Part shown: one piece after another, positions 15,057-15,468 of the stretch
Layout: each line of letters begins with the position of its first letter
Position numbering within the stretch: position 1 is the stretch's first letter
Source of the DNA: an uncultured Clostridia bacterium
GTDB taxonomy: Bacteria > Bacillota > Clostridia > Christensenellales > Aristaeellaceae
Reading direction: 5' to 3'
Length of the DNA: 15,468 nt
Assembly: GCA_945877525.1 (NCBI GenBank)
Contig: CAMDVP010000046.1
Location: forward strand, 1-15,468
Made by a program: the position numbers and the translations under genes
Notes under the pieces: model-generated
The model's input: only the letters and a program-made list of their open reading frames with translations
The model's database searches: none
What the model was told of the DNA's origin: nothing

Positions 15057-15468
15057 TTACAGCAGTCCGTCTTCGCCCAGGCGCTTGGCCGCCCAGTCCG
15101 AGCCCAGCACCAGCAGCAGGCCCACCAGCGACTGGAACAGGCCCACCGCCGTAGCGCGGCTGAAGTTGCCTCCAGCCAGGCCCTTTTCGTAGATGTAGAT
15201 GGCCAGCTGATACTGGAAATCCTTCACCTGCACGTTGCCGAAGGCGTCCAGGCGCTCGAAGTTGGAGCCCATCACGCGGCCCAGATTCATGATCAGCAGG
15301 GTAACCATGGTGCCGCGGATGCAGGGCAGCGTCACGCTCCAGATTTTCCGCAGGCGGCCCGCGCCGTCGATGGTCGCGGCTTCATACAGCTCGGCGTCGA
15401 TACCGGTGATGGCCGCCAGGTAGATGATGGAGCCCCAGCCCATGTTCTGCCATACGCCGATGAGCAGA
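15057..15468 (-). CDS. ABC transporter permease, LplB type, N-terminus outside the window
   Basis: The C-terminal 136 residues of the partner permease are visible; the gene enters from beyond the right edge. The EAA loop is ELYEAATIDGAGRLRKIWSVTLPCI, with the conserved Gly of the EAA---G motif. The following TMVTLLIMNLGRVMGSNFERLDAFG and the C-terminal span TAVGLFQSLVGLLLVLGSDWAAKRLGEDGLL are characteristic of LplB/YtcP-group permeases of large sugar importers. It ends 18 bp before the second permease gene, and the two are surely co-transcribed. The promoter of the operon lies outside the window. Confidence 0.93.
   Translation of the reverse strand, partial: LLIGVWQNMGWGSIIYLAAITGIDAELYEAATIDGAGRLRKIWSVTLPCIRGTMVTLLIMNLGRVMGSNFERLDAFGNVQVKDFQYQLAIYIYEKGLAGGNFSRATAVGLFQSLVGLLLVLGSDWAAKRLGEDGLL

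Overview
The window is a GC-rich stretch of a bacterial chromosome. It most probably comes from a Firmicutes/Clostridia-type anaerobe, and perhaps from one of the high-GC gut lineages. The evidence is gene order (ruvC-ruvA-ruvB-queA), AGGAGG-type ribosome sites, an ArgR-style ARG box, near-consensus sigma-A promoters, a GH3 enzyme with inverted domains, and a CarB/LplC-type ABC importer without its own ATPase. No mobile element, rRNA, tRNA or CRISPR array is visible. The genus cannot be fixed from the sequence alone.

Region 1 (1-4452, minus strand) is a tightly packed housekeeping operon read right to left: ruvC, ruvA, ruvB, a GNAT acetyltransferase, queA, and a P-loop ATPase cut by the left edge. 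Gaps are 4-35 bp. A TTGACG-N17-TATAAT promoter (4424-4452) drives it. That promoter lies inside the longest ruvC reading frame, so the first ATG of that frame cannot be the real ruvC start.

Region 2 (4505-5861, plus strand) is argG (argininosuccinate synthase). It diverges from ruvC, carries an apparent double ARG box over its promoter, and ends in its own terminator.

Region 3 (5875-11961, plus strand) is a carbohydrate-use cluster. It has a strong promoter, then a GH105 unsaturated uronyl hydrolase (YteR type), a small DUF6054-like protein, an intervening hairpin, a GH3 glycosidase with swapped domain order, and an IlvD/EDD-family dehydratase that looks closer to sugar-acid dehydratases than to IlvD proper.

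Region 4 (12108-15468, minus strand) converges on region 3. It encodes an ABC importer in the order permease (partial), permease, solute-binding protein. A 315 bp gap full of GC-rich palindromes separates the second permease from the binding protein. A perfect 12 bp-stem terminator closes the unit.

Taken together, regions 3 and 4 read as uptake and breakdown of a plant-polysaccharide fragment: import of an oligosaccharide, removal of an unsaturated uronic acid by GH105, release of neutral sugar by GH3, and dehydration of a derived sugar acid. The actual substrate is inferred. No wholly new system is evident. The least explained items are the DUF6054-like gene, the dehydratase pairing, the non-ATG ruvC start and the palindrome array.
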